Assembly (NCBI RefSeq): GCF_028289625.1
Contig: NZ_JANQOM010000050.1
Location: 1 to 64,000, forward strand
DNA from: Winogradskyella sp.
Lineage (GTDB): Bacteria; Bacteroidota; Bacteroidia; Flavobacteriales; Flavobacteriaceae
Direction: 5' to 3'
DNA length: 64,000 bases
Within the stretch, counting starts at the first letter, position 1. Every line of letters starts with the position of its first letter. Both the position numbers and the translations under genes were made by a program. Shown piece by piece: positions 24,648 through 33,615 of the stretch. The notes beneath the pieces are model-generated. The model worked only from the letters and a program-made list of their open reading frames with translations. It did no database searches and was not told where the DNA came from.

Positions 24648-26999
24648 ATGGCTAAAAAGAAAACAAAGCAAACCAAAGCTGAAGCCTTAAACTTTTCAAA
24701 ATATATAAGATGGTTTTGGATGCTTTTTACAGGAGGTATACTTGCCATTGTATTATTATTCCTCTTGGCATCCTGGGGACTTTTAGGTGAGATGCCAGAT
24801 CATACCAGGCTTGAAAATCCAGAAACTAATTTAGCAACTGAAATTATTTCCTCCGATGGTAAAACACTAGGTAAATTCTATTTTAATGACAATAGAACAC
24901 CTGTGGGTTATGATTACTTACCACAAAATCTCATTGATGCCTTAATTGCTACGGAAGATGTCAGATTTTATGATCATTCTGGCATTGATGCCCGAGGAAC
25001 TTTAAGGGCCTTTTTACAACTAGGTAGAGGAGGTGGTGCAAGTACCATATCACAACAATTAGCAAAGCAATTATTTACTGATCAGGTTTCTAGAAATAAA
25101 ATACAAAGAGGACTTCAAAAAGTAAGGGAGTGGATCATTGCTATAAGGTTAGAACGCCAGTACACTAAGGAAGAAATCATTGCCCAATATTTTAACATCT
25201 ACGATTTTGGGAACAATGGGGATGGCATTCGTTCAGCTTCTAGAATTTATTTTGGAAAAGAACCGAAAGACTTGGATTTAAAGGAGTCGGCGATGTTGGT
25301 TGGGATGTTTAAAAATTCATCGCTTTATAATCCAAGACGAAATCCAGTTGGTGTAAAGAACAGGCGAAATGTGGTCTTAGCTCAAATGCACAAGTATGAG
25401 TATATCTCTGAAGAAATCAAAGATTCATTACAAGCCACTGAACTGGATTTAAATTATACTCCAGAGTCCCATCGTGAAGGCATTGCTACCTATTTTAGAG
25501 AATACCTTAGAGGGTTTATGAAAGAATGGGCTAATGACAAAAAGAACAGAAAACCAGATGGAAGTAAATATGATTTATATAGCGATGGCTTAAAAGTATT
25601 TACTACCATTGATTCGCGAATGCAAAAATATGCTGAAGACGCCATAGCATTGCATATGCCTAGGTTACAAGCAGAATTCGACCATCAAAATACACCAAAA
25701 CGAAACCCTACAGCACCATTCTTAGAACTCGATAAATCTGAAATCGATAAGCTTATGAAAGATGGTATGCGAAGAGGGGAACGTTGGAGAATCTTAAAAA
25801 ATCAGGGAAAATCTAACAAAGAAATTGAAGCTTCTTTCTATAAACCTGTTGAGATGACCGTTTTTAAATGGATTGATGGCAAGGCAGGCGAAGTAGATAC
25901 GGTAATGAAACCTATAGATTCTATGCGTTACTACAAATCATTTTTGCATCCCAGTATGATGTCAATGGATCCCATAACAGGCCATGTTAAAGCTTGGGTA
26001 GGCGGAATGAATTATAAGCATTTTCAGTATGATATGGTAAAGCAAGGAAAACGTCAGGTAGGTTCTACATTTAAACCATTTGTTTATGCCACAGCTATAG
26101 ACCAGTTGCAAGTGTCACCATGTGATTCTTTTCCAAGAACACCTATAACAATCGAGGCTAACAAGTTTGGTAATCCAGAACCTTGGACCACCAAAAATTC
26201 TGATGGTAACTATTCAGGTATTCAGACACTAAAAGATGCTTTGGCAAGTTCAACGAATACGGTTACGGCACGTTTAATGAATGAAATTGGGCCACAACCT
26301 GTTGTAGAAATGGCTAAAAAGTTAGGTGTTGAGCAAGATATTTTACCTGTACCAGCTATTGCACTTGGCACAGCAGATATAAGTGTTTATGAGATGGTAG
26401 CAGCGTATTCGACTTTTGCCAATAAAGGGGTTTATAATAAACCTGTAATGGTCACAAGAATAGAGGATAAAAACGGTACTATTCTCTATCAAGTAGCGCC
26501 AGAAAGTAAAGATGTGTTAAGTGAAGAGGTGGCTTATGTGGCAATAAATCTTATGGAGGGAGTTACTAATGCAGGTTCAGGGAGAAGGTTGCGACATAGT
26601 TGGGCAGGTAAAGTACCTGTTTATAAAGAAATTATCACAGGTTATCCATATGAATTTGATAACCCTATAGCAGGAAAAACAGGTACCACACAAAACCAAA
26701 GTGACGGTTGGTTTATGGGAATGGTGCCCAATCTGGTAACTGGCGTTTGGGTTGGTGCAGAAGATAGAGCTGCTCATTTTGGTAATTTAACCTATGGGCA
26801 AGGGGCATCTATGGCTTTACCGATTTGGGCCTTATACATGAGGGCCTGTTACGAAGATGAAACTTTAGATGTTTCTAGAGGCGAATTCGAAGAACCCGAA
26901 GAACTTACTATCAATGTGGATTGTACTGCAGTCGATGAAGGGGATCTTGGTTCGGATTCAGGTAAAAACGATGATGACGAAGTTGAAGTCGACTTTTGA
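24648..26999 (+). CDS. Class A penicillin-binding protein 1A (glycosyltransferase/transpeptidase)
   Basis: 783 residues. One N-terminal transmembrane helix (~24-46). The GT51 domain has ATEDVRFYDHSGID and GASTISQQLAKQLF. The transpeptidase domain has S-x-x-K at S473 (STFK), an S-x-N (SSTN) and K-T-G-T at 677-680. The C-terminal tail is acidic (DDDEVEVDF). It polymerises and cross-links peptidoglycan in the periplasm. It follows gldH by eight bases, the usual flavobacterial ricT-gldH-pbp1A order. Confidence 0.93.
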   Translation: MAKKKTKQTKAEALNFSKYIRWFWMLFTGGILAIVLLFLLASWGLLGEMPDHTRLENPETNLATEIISSDGKTLGKFYFNDNRTPVGYDYLPQNLIDALIATEDVRFYDHSGIDARGTLRAFLQLGRGGGASTISQQLAKQLFTDQVSRNKIQRGLQKVREWIIAIRLERQYTKEEIIAQYFNIYDFGNNGDGIRSASRIYFGKEPKDLDLKESAMLVGMFKNSSLYNPRRNPVGVKNRRNVVLAQMHKYEYISEEIKDSLQATELDLNYTPESHREGIATYFREYLRGFMKEWANDKKNRKPDGSKYDLYSDGLKVFTTIDSRMQKYAEDAIALHMPRLQAEFDHQNTPKRNPTAPFLELDKSEIDKLMKDGMRRGERWRILKNQGKSNKEIEASFYKPVEMTVFKWIDGKAGEVDTVMKPIDSMRYYKSFLHPSMMSMDPITGHVKAWVGGMNYKHFQYDMVKQGKRQVGSTFKPFVYATAIDQLQVSPCDSFPRTPITIEANKFGNPEPWTTKNSDGNYSGIQTLKDALASSTNTVTARLMNEIGPQPVVEMAKKLGVEQDILPVPAIALGTADISVYEMVAAYSTFANKGVYNKPVMVTRIEDKNGTILYQVAPESKDVLSEEVAYVAINLMEGVTNAGSGRRLRHSWAGKVPVYKEIITGYPYEFDNPIAGKTGTTQNQSDGWFMGMVPNLVTGVWVGAEDRAAHFGNLTYGQGASMALPIWALYMRACYEDETLDVSRGEFEEPEELTINVDCTAVDEGDLGSDSGKNDDDEVEVDF

Positions 27000-27092
27000 T
27001 TTTATGCCTTATTTTGTTCGACATATTTTGGCTGATTTTAGTATGAAATCTGCATAGTCTTTTGTATTTTTCAAAAGATAATTTTCTACCTC

Positions 27093-27794
27093 ATGATTAA
27101 TAAAAAAGTAGCAAGTGTTACTGATGCTTTGCAGGGTGTAAAGGATAATATGACCTTTATGTTTGGCGGATTTGGTTTGTCTGGCATTCCTGAAAATGCC
27201 ATTGCAGAATTGGTAAAACTTAATATAAAAGGCTTAACCTGTATCTCCAACAACGCAGGTGTTGATGATTTTGGTTTGGGTTTGTTGTTACAACAAAAAC
27301 AAATTAAAAAGATGATATCGTCTTATGTAGGCGAAAACGATGAGTTTGAGCGTCAAATGCTTTCAGGTGAGTTGGAGGTAGAATTGATTCCTCAAGGTAC
27401 GTTAGCTGAACGTGCCAGAGCGGCACAAGCTGGCTTTCCGGCATTCTATACCCCTGCGGGTTATGGCACTGAAGTTGCAGAAGGCAAGGAAACCAGAGAA
27501 TTTAACGGAAAAATGTATGTTCTGGAACAGGCATTTAAAGCTGATTTTGGATTTATTAAGGCTTGGAAAGGAGATGCTGCTGGTAATTTAATTTTTAGGG
27601 GAACTGCAAGGAATTTTAATCCTAACATGTGCGGTGCCGCTGCCATTACTGTTGCTGAGGTTGAAGAACTAGTGCCAATAGGTGAATTAAACCCTAATCA
27701 GATTCATATTCCAGGTATATTTGTACAACGCATTTTCCAAGGAGTACATTTTGAAAAACGCATAGAACAGCGAACAGTTAGACCAAAGGCTTAA
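27093..27794 (+). CDS. scoA: 3-oxoacid CoA-transferase subunit A
   Basis: 233 residues. [14 protein letters not shown] near the N-terminus and [19 protein letters not shown] are hallmarks of the A subunit of succinyl-CoA:3-ketoacid (SCOT/acetate) CoA-transferases. With subunit B two bases downstream it moves CoA between succinyl-CoA or acetyl-CoA and 3-oxoacids, in ketone-body or acetoacetate use. Length matches the family. Substrate specificity is not certain from sequence alone. Confidence 0.93.
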   Translation: MINKKVASVTDALQGVKDNMTFMFGGFGLSGIPENAIAELVKLNIKGLTCISNNAGVDDFGLGLLLQQKQIKKMISSYVGENDEFERQMLSGELEVELIPQGTLAERARAAQAGFPAFYTPAGYGTEVAEGKETREFNGKMYVLEQAFKADFGFIKAWKGDAAGNLIFRGTARNFNPNMCGAAAITVAEVEELVPIGELNPNQIHIPGIFVQRIFQGVHFEKRIEQRTVRPKA

Positions 27795-27796
27795 GT

Positions 27797-28450
27797 ATGT
27801 TAGATAAAAACGGAATAGCAAAACGAATAGCCAGAGAGGTAAAAGATGGTTATTATGTAAATCTTGGAATTGGTATACCTACATTGGTTGCCAATTTTGT
27901 AAGGGAAGATATTGAAGTAGAATTTCAAAGCGAAAATGGAGTTTTGGGAATGGGGCCATTTCCTTTTGAAGGTGAAGAAGATGCAGATATTATTAACGCA
28001 GGTAAGCAGACGATAACAACATTACCTGGTGCCTCTTTTTTTGATTCTGCAATGAGCTTTTCGATGATAAGAGGGCAACATGTCGATTTAACCATACTTG
28101 GTGCCATGGAAGTTGCTGAGAATGGAGATATTGCCAATTGGAAAATCCCAGGAAAGATGGTTAAAGGTATGGGAGGGGCAATGGATTTAGTAGCCAGCGC
28201 AGAAAATATTATTGTCGCTATGATGCACACGAATCGTGCTGGTGCGTCCAAACTTCTTAAGAGGTGCTATTTGCCTTTAACTGGCGTTGGATGTGTAAAA
28301 AAGATAGTCACTAATATGGCTGTTATTGAAATAACTCGAGAAGGATTTAAATTATTAGAACGAGCACCAGGTGTTTCGGTCGAAGCTATTAAAAGTGCTA
28401 CGGAAGGCCATTTAATTGTTGATGGGGATATACCAGAGATGGAATTATAA
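27797..28450 (+). CDS. scoB: 3-oxoacid CoA-transferase subunit B
   Basis: 217 residues. NLGIGIPTL and the catalytic S-E-N-G motif (Glu46) followed by VLGMGPFP identify the B subunit, whose Glu forms the CoA thioester intermediate. It pairs with subunit A, encoded two bases upstream. A strong terminator (28477-28501) ends the transcript. Confidence 0.93.
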   Translation: MLDKNGIAKRIAREVKDGYYVNLGIGIPTLVANFVREDIEVEFQSENGVLGMGPFPFEGEEDADIINAGKQTITTLPGASFFDSAMSFSMIRGQHVDLTILGAMEVAENGDIANWKIPGKMVKGMGGAMDLVASAENIIVAMMHTNRAGASKLLKRCYLPLTGVGCVKKIVTNMAVIEITREGFKLLERAPGVSVEAIKSATEGHLIVDGDIPEMEL

Positions 28451-28476
28451 TAATATATTTTCTTTATATTGATTTG

Positions 28477-28501
28477 GCCACATTTAAGATGTGGCTTTTT
28501 T
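28477..28501 (+). terminator. scoAB terminator
   Basis: GCCACAT (28477-28483) pairs with ATGTGGC (28489-28495) and is followed by six T's. It lies 27 bp after the scoB stop. Confidence 0.85.
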
Positions 28502-28630
28502 GTAAGAAAAAATAGACGAATAAGATTACAAATGTTAAAAATAAATGCTTTTTATCGATTTTTTATGTATTATAACAGGTAAATTAAAATATTATCTCAT
28601 ATTAGCAATCCCAAATCAAAAACTAAATTA

Positions 28631-28691
28631 ACCCAGATTTACCATAAGCTTAATGTATTAATTTTTGCCCCAAATCTACCATAAACCTTAA
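28631..28691. repeat. Imperfect direct repeat ahead of a 41-codon ORF
   Basis: CCAGATTTACCATAAGCTTAA (from 28633) recurs about 38 bp later as CCAAATCTACCATAAACCTTA (from 28670), with three substitutions and one inserted base. The two copies lie directly before the small ORF and could be regulator sites or a decayed duplication. Confidence 0.4.
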
Positions 28692-28694
28692 CTT

Positions 28695-28820
28695 ATGAAA
28701 ACCAAATCAAATTTACCAGAACCAACTTTAAACGAAAGTGTTTTCCTTTCAAACTTAAAGGAAATGGCACGTGTAGTTTCAGGTGTTCTAAAATTAACTA
28801 AGAAAATATTCATGCTATAA
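28695..28820 (+). CDS. Candidate small peptide ORF, 41 residues
   Basis: ATG 28695 to TAA 28818-28820. The peptide begins MKTKSNLPEPT, and its second half is amphipathic and basic (MARVVSGVLKLTKKIFML). It occupies the otherwise empty 401-bp gap between scoB and the GH3 gene. A 13-bp stem terminator begins inside its last codons, so the unit is compact. No homologue is known to me, and no exact promoter was found (AATTTTTG at 28658-28665 is one base off). Coding is plausible rather than proven. Confidence 0.4.
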   Translation: MKTKSNLPEPTLNESVFLSNLKEMARVVSGVLKLTKKIFML

Positions 28821-28848
28821 CCTGTTGCGGTAAGCATGAATATTTTTT
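28804..28848 (+). terminator. Terminator overlapping the 41-codon ORF stop
   Basis: AAATATTCATGCT (28804-28816) and AGCATGAATATTT (28833-28845) form a perfect 13-bp stem with a 16-base loop, then T's. It may also help end the GH3 transcript arriving on the other strand. Confidence 0.8.
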
Positions 28849-28851
28849 AAT

Positions 28852-31146
28852 TTATTTCAAGGTAAAATTTTCTTTTAGTTTAGTATCTGAACTTCCTCCG
28901 ACAAAGATTTCAAAATCCCCTGACTCTATTATAAATTCACCATTATTATTATAAAAGCCAAGCTCTGCTTTGGTTAGTTTGAAATCTATTCTTTTAGTTT
29001 CACCTTTCTTAAGGCTAACAAGTTCAAAACCTTTTAATTCTTTAACTGGCCTAACGATACTTCCAACGAGGTCCCTAATATAAAGTTGCACCACCTCTTT
29101 ACCATCATAATCACCAACATTAGAAACGCTAACGGAAATATTAATTGTGCCGTTTATAGAATAACTTTGGCTTTCAATGGTGAGGTCTGAATAATCAAAA
29201 TTTGTATAACTTAAACCATGACCAAAAGGGAATAATGGTGTATTCTCTTGATCTATGTAATGCGACCAAAAGACATTACCTTCTCTATTTGTTGCTCTTC
29301 CGGTATTTTTATAATTATAGTAAATGGGTATTTGTCCTACGTTTCTCGGAAATGTCATAGGTAGTTTTCCACTAGGATTATAATCTCCATATAGTACTTG
29401 TGCTATGGCATTACCTGTTTGGGTACCAAGTTGCCAACTCACCAAAATAGCAGGGATATGCTCAGCGGCCCATTCTAAAGCCAATGGCCTTCCGTTTTGT
29501 AAAACTAAAACAATATTCTTGTTTACTTTATAAACAGCTTCAAGAAGCTCTTGCTGAAGTCCTGGCAAATCCAATTGGGTTCTGCTTCTGGCTTCTCCAC
29601 TTTGAAATCCATGCTCACCTAAAACCATCACTACAACATCAGCATCTTTGGCTGTGTTTATCGCTTCTGTTATTCCTGTTCTATCCGTGGTATTGATTTT
29701 TACTTCTTGAGCGAATGCCGTAATACCTTCATATAAGTTGACTCCTTTCTTATAAGTGAGTTTATTTCCTTTGTAGGCGTTCATGCCTTCTAAAATTGAG
29801 ATAGCGGTATTATCATCTGAAGCAATGCGCCAGCTGCCCAAAGGACTATTCTTATCGTTTGCCAAATGTCCAATAAGAGCAATGTTTTGCCCTTCCTTTT
29901 TTAAAGGCAACAGATTGTTATCGTTCTTCAGTAGCACTACTGATTTTTTGGCCATGTCCAAAGCCGCTTCATGATGTGATGCCTGACCTATTAATTTTCT
30001 TTCGTTCTCCTTATTGCAGTATTTATAGGGGTCATCAAAAAGCCCTAGCTCAAATTTTACTCTTAAAATTCTGCCAACAGCTTCATTGATAATACGCTCA
30101 TCAACAATACCTTCTTTAACTAAGTTTACGAGTTCTTTTATATAGACATAACCTTCCATATCCATATCAGAACCAGCTTTTGATGCAATTTCGGCCGCCT
30201 CTTTTTTGTTTTTGGCACGTCCCCAATAAATAATTTCATTAATGGAGGCCCAATCCGAAACGACGAAGCCTTTAAAGTTCCACTCTCCTTTAAGAATATC
30301 TCGCTGCAAGTATTTGCTTCCGCTTACAGGTTCTCCGTTGAGATCATTAAACGAATTCATAAATGTTTTCACATCATTTTCTGCAGCAGTTTTAAAAGGC
30401 GGTAAGACCATATTATACAGTTTAGAAGTACTAATATCAACCGTATTATATTCTCTTCCGGCTTCTGTAAAACCATAAGCGGCAAAGTGCTTGGCGGTGG
30501 CTGCAATGGTATTAGGTCGACTTAAATCTTCTCCTTGGAAGCCTTTAATTCTAGCCGCAGCAATTTTGCTTCCTAAATAAGGGTCTTCTCCTGCTCCTTC
30601 CATAACACGCCCCCAACGTGGGTCTCTCGATATATCGACCATAGGCGCAAAAGTCCAGTTGATACCCGCAGCTGAGGCCTCAACCGCAGCGATTCTTGCG
30701 GATTTTTCTATGGCTTCTAAATCCCAGCTTGCAGACTCTGCCAATGGTATAGGACTCAATGTTTTATAACCATGAATCACATCATAGCCAATGATAAGAG
30801 GTATACCAAGTCTTGTTTCTTCTACAGCTATTTGTTGCATCTTCCTCACATTGTCAACACCTTTAACATTAAGCATACCTCCAACCCATCCTTTTCTAAG
30901 ATGGTCATATTTGGTTTTTGAATCTCCTTCTTGTGGCATAGGTCCTGTAACTTCCCAAAAACCATTATAGAGATTCATTTGTCCCACTTTTTCTTCAAGT
31001 GTCATAAGCGCTAGAAGCGAGTCGACTTTATGGTCTAATATATTACTCTTATTCAATTTTGAGTTGTCTTTTGTTGTACAGCTGAAACTCGTCACAAGTA
31101 TTAAGCATAAGCAACTTAAAACTATTTTGTTTATTCTAAATATCAT
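28852..31146 (-). CDS. bglX: Glycoside hydrolase family 3 beta-glucosidase
   Basis: 764 residues. Lipoprotein signal (LVTSFSC, Cys at about residue 23). The GH3 N-terminal TIM barrel has the nucleophile in V-V-S-D-W-A (Asp298); the alpha/beta sandwich and C-terminal fibronectin-III-like domain follow. Length and order match BglX. It should remove beta-glucose from oligosaccharides in the periplasm or at the cell surface. It lies two bases downstream of a dual ABC ATPase gene on the same strand. No polysaccharide utilisation locus (SusC/SusD) is nearby. Confidence 0.92.
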   Translation of the reverse strand: MIFRINKIVLSCLCLILVTSFSCTTKDNSKLNKSNILDHKVDSLLALMTLEEKVGQMNLYNGFWEVTGPMPQEGDSKTKYDHLRKGWVGGMLNVKGVDNVRKMQQIAVEETRLGIPLIIGYDVIHGYKTLSPIPLAESASWDLEAIEKSARIAAVEASAAGINWTFAPMVDISRDPRWGRVMEGAGEDPYLGSKIAAARIKGFQGEDLSRPNTIAATAKHFAAYGFTEAGREYNTVDISTSKLYNMVLPPFKTAAENDVKTFMNSFNDLNGEPVSGSKYLQRDILKGEWNFKGFVVSDWASINEIIYWGRAKNKKEAAEIASKAGSDMDMEGYVYIKELVNLVKEGIVDERIINEAVGRILRVKFELGLFDDPYKYCNKENERKLIGQASHHEAALDMAKKSVVLLKNDNNLLPLKKEGQNIALIGHLANDKNSPLGSWRIASDDNTAISILEGMNAYKGNKLTYKKGVNLYEGITAFAQEVKINTTDRTGITEAINTAKDADVVVMVLGEHGFQSGEARSRTQLDLPGLQQELLEAVYKVNKNIVLVLQNGRPLALEWAAEHIPAILVSWQLGTQTGNAIAQVLYGDYNPSGKLPMTFPRNVGQIPIYYNYKNTGRATNREGNVFWSHYIDQENTPLFPFGHGLSYTNFDYSDLTIESQSYSINGTINISVSVSNVGDYDGKEVVQLYIRDLVGSIVRPVKELKGFELVSLKKGETKRIDFKLTKAELGFYNNNGEFIIESGDFEIFVGGSSDTKLKENFTLK

Positions 31147-31148
31147 AT

Positions 31149-32840
31149 TTAGATGCCTTTAGGGATTGCGTCGATTAGTTTTTTAGTGTATGCTTTTTTT
31201 GGGGATTCATAAATTTCATCTGCATCTCCTTGTTCTTCAATTTTTCCTTTATTCATTACCAACAATTGGTCAGCCATATATTTTACCACAGCTAAGTCGT
31301 GAGAGATAAATATATATGTAAATCCAAATTGGGACTTTAAGTCATTTAACAAGTTTAATACTTGCGCCTGAACCGAAATATCGAGAGCGGAGACAGACTC
31401 ATCACAAACAATGAGTTGAGGCTCGAGTGCAATGGTTCTGGCTATGCCTATGCGCTGGCGTTGGCCACCAGAAAATTCGTGCGGATATTTATTAAAGGCG
31501 TCCTTATCCAAACCTACTTTTTGTAATAGGTTTAAAACTTTTTCTTTTCGTTCCATGCTAGAATTTCCGATATTATGAACTTTCATAGGTTCTAGGATTG
31601 CATTACCAACAGTTAACCTAGGGTTTAGCGATGCAAATGGATCTTGAAATACAATTTGAGTGTCTTTACGCAGCCGGCGTAATTCATTTTTATTTAAAGT
31701 GGTAATATCTTTGCCTTTGAATTTTATAATTCCAGAAGTTGCCTTGTCTAATTGTAGTATGGCATTTCCTAAAGTAGATTTTCCACATCCAGATTCACCA
31801 ACCAATCCGATAGTTTCTCCAGGAAATATTTTAAAACTCACCCCATTTACTACTTTAAAAGGAATACTTTTAGAGAAAATTCCTGTTTTTTTCAGATATG
31901 TTTTTTCTATATCAATAACTTCAAGAAGAGGCTCTTGCGCATATAGTTTTTTATGGTATTTCGCACGATCTTCCTTAGAGATAATTGACCGATCAACGGT
32001 ATCTTCCATAAAATCTTTTATGGTAGGGAGCTTTTTTAGTCTAATATCTGTAGAAGGCCTTGCGCCGATTAATGCTTTTGTGTAATTGTGTTGAGGGTTG
32101 TTAAAAATTGTAGAAGTCTTGCCTTGCTCAACAATTTTCCCTTTGTACATAACCAAAACCCTATCGGCGAATTCTGAGACTAAAGATAAATCGTGAGAAA
32201 TAAATAGGATGCTCATTTTTGTTGCCTTTTGAATCTCTTTAAGCAACTCTAATATGTCTTTTTGTACGGTTACATCTAATGCTGTGGTAGGTTCGTCGGC
32301 AATGAGAAGTTTTGGTTGGCATGCAATGGCCATAGCAATCATAACACGTTGCTTTTGTCCACCAGAAATTTCATGGGGATAAGATGAAAATATTCTTTGT
32401 GGATTAGGGAGCTTTACTTTTTCAAAAAGTGAAAGCACTTCAATCTTAATTTCAGATTTTGATAATGGGGAATGTTGCTTTAAGATTTCTTCAACTTGTT
32501 GTCCACATCGCATAGATGGATTTAAAGAACTCATGGGTTCTTGAAAAATCATAGCGATTTCATTTCCTCGAATATTTTTGAAATCTTTATTTGAAAATAA
32601 CACCAAGTCATTGTCATTAAATAAAATAGACCCGGAGGTAATTTTAGAAATACGTTTTGGTAACAAACCCATTAAAGCCAAAGAAGAAATAGATTTACCA
32701 GAACCCGATTCACCTACAATGGCTACAATTTCATCTTTATTTAGCGCATATGAAATATGCTTAATAATTTGACGCTCTGACTTATCACTAAAAAATGAAA
32801 TGGAAAGATCATTTACAGCAAGTAGCTTTTTATTTTGCAT
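31149..32840 (-). CDS. Fused dual ABC ATPase of the oligopeptide (Dpp/Opp) importer class
   Basis: 563 residues holding two complete ABC ATPase domains. Domain 1: Walker A GESGSGKS at 43-50 and signature SGGQKQR. Domain 2: Walker A GESGCGKS near 347-354 and signature SGGQRQR. Each has a C-terminal oligopeptide-type extension ([24 protein letters not shown]). This corresponds to DppD and DppF joined in one chain, powering uptake of peptides or similar solutes. No permease or solute-binding protein is encoded in the neighbourhood, so its partners are elsewhere. It runs into bglX two bases on. Confidence 0.88.
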   Translation of the reverse strand: MQNKKLLAVNDLSISFFSDKSERQIIKHISYALNKDEIVAIVGESGSGKSISSLALMGLLPKRISKITSGSILFNDNDLVLFSNKDFKNIRGNEIAMIFQEPMSSLNPSMRCGQQVEEILKQHSPLSKSEIKIEVLSLFEKVKLPNPQRIFSSYPHEISGGQKQRVMIAMAIACQPKLLIADEPTTALDVTVQKDILELLKEIQKATKMSILFISHDLSLVSEFADRVLVMYKGKIVEQGKTSTIFNNPQHNYTKALIGARPSTDIRLKKLPTIKDFMEDTVDRSIISKEDRAKYHKKLYAQEPLLEVIDIEKTYLKKTGIFSKSIPFKVVNGVSFKIFPGETIGLVGESGCGKSTLGNAILQLDKATSGIIKFKGKDITTLNKNELRRLRKDTQIVFQDPFASLNPRLTVGNAILEPMKVHNIGNSSMERKEKVLNLLQKVGLDKDAFNKYPHEFSGGQRQRIGIARTIALEPQLIVCDESVSALDISVQAQVLNLLNDLKSQFGFTYIFISHDLAVVKYMADQLLVMNKGKIEEQGDADEIYESPKKAYTKKLIDAIPKGI

Positions 32841-32901
32841 TAATACGATTAATTACTAGGTTAAGTGAAGTTACAAAAAAACAAGGCACACCTGGTAGCT
32901 A

Positions 32902-33615
32902 CTACACATGTTTAATTTCACTATCATGAAGTAGATTGTCACCCCTTAAACGCAACAATACCTGTGCCACGGCAATAGTATCTTTTTCACAATAATTAAT
33001 AATACGATCCATGTCATTGTCTTCATAATATACACGATAGACTTCACTCCCATCGATATCATCTTTTGGGGAAGGGATACCGAGAACGTTGGTCAACAGT
33101 TTTAGAGAGGTATAAGTTTTGTAATCACCGAACTTCCATAGTTCTAGGGTATCTAGGTGTGGTACTTCCCATGGTTTTTTGCCAAAGAGATTTAGCTTAT
33201 AAGGCAGTGCAATGTTATGAATAATCATTCGTCTTGCTATGTAAGGAAAATCGAATTCTTTTCCGTTGTGGGCACAAAGCAGATGTTTATTTTGGCTAAA
33301 ATGAGATATCACCAAATTTTTGAAGTCTTTTAGAATCTTGATTTCATCACCATGAAACGAAGTGACTCTATAGGTTCTTATGTCTCCTTCGATATTAAAA
33401 TAACCAACAGAAATACAAATGATTTTACCAAACTCAGCCCAAATGCCAGCTCTATCATAGAATTCCTCGGCAGAAAAATCCTCTTTACGTTGATACTTGG
33501 ATTTGGCTTCCCAAAGCTCTTGTTTAGTTGCATCTAAATCAGAGAATTTTTTGGTCTCTGGGACGGTTTCAATATCAAGGAATAATATGTTTTCGAGGTT
33601 TAGCTTAGAGATCAT
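32902..33615 (-). CDS. DEDDy-type 3'-5' exonuclease
   Basis: 237 residues. The exonuclease I motif is LDIET (D14, E16), exonuclease II CAHNGKEFDF and exonuclease III YCEKDT, the Y-x3-D form. This matches the predicted PolB-like proofreading exonuclease family (RNase H fold) found as a stand-alone protein in Bacteroidota. It would trim 3' ends of DNA or RNA; the true substrate is not known. Its ATG shares a base with the stop of the S41 gene upstream. Confidence 0.82.
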   Translation of the reverse strand: MISKLNLENILFLDIETVPETKKFSDLDATKQELWEAKSKYQRKEDFSAEEFYDRAGIWAEFGKIICISVGYFNIEGDIRTYRVTSFHGDEIKILKDFKNLVISHFSQNKHLLCAHNGKEFDFPYIARRMIIHNIALPYKLNLFGKKPWEVPHLDTLELWKFGDYKTYTSLKLLTNVLGIPSPKDDIDGSEVYRVYYEDNDMDRIINYCEKDTIAVAQVLLRLRGDNLLHDSEIKHV

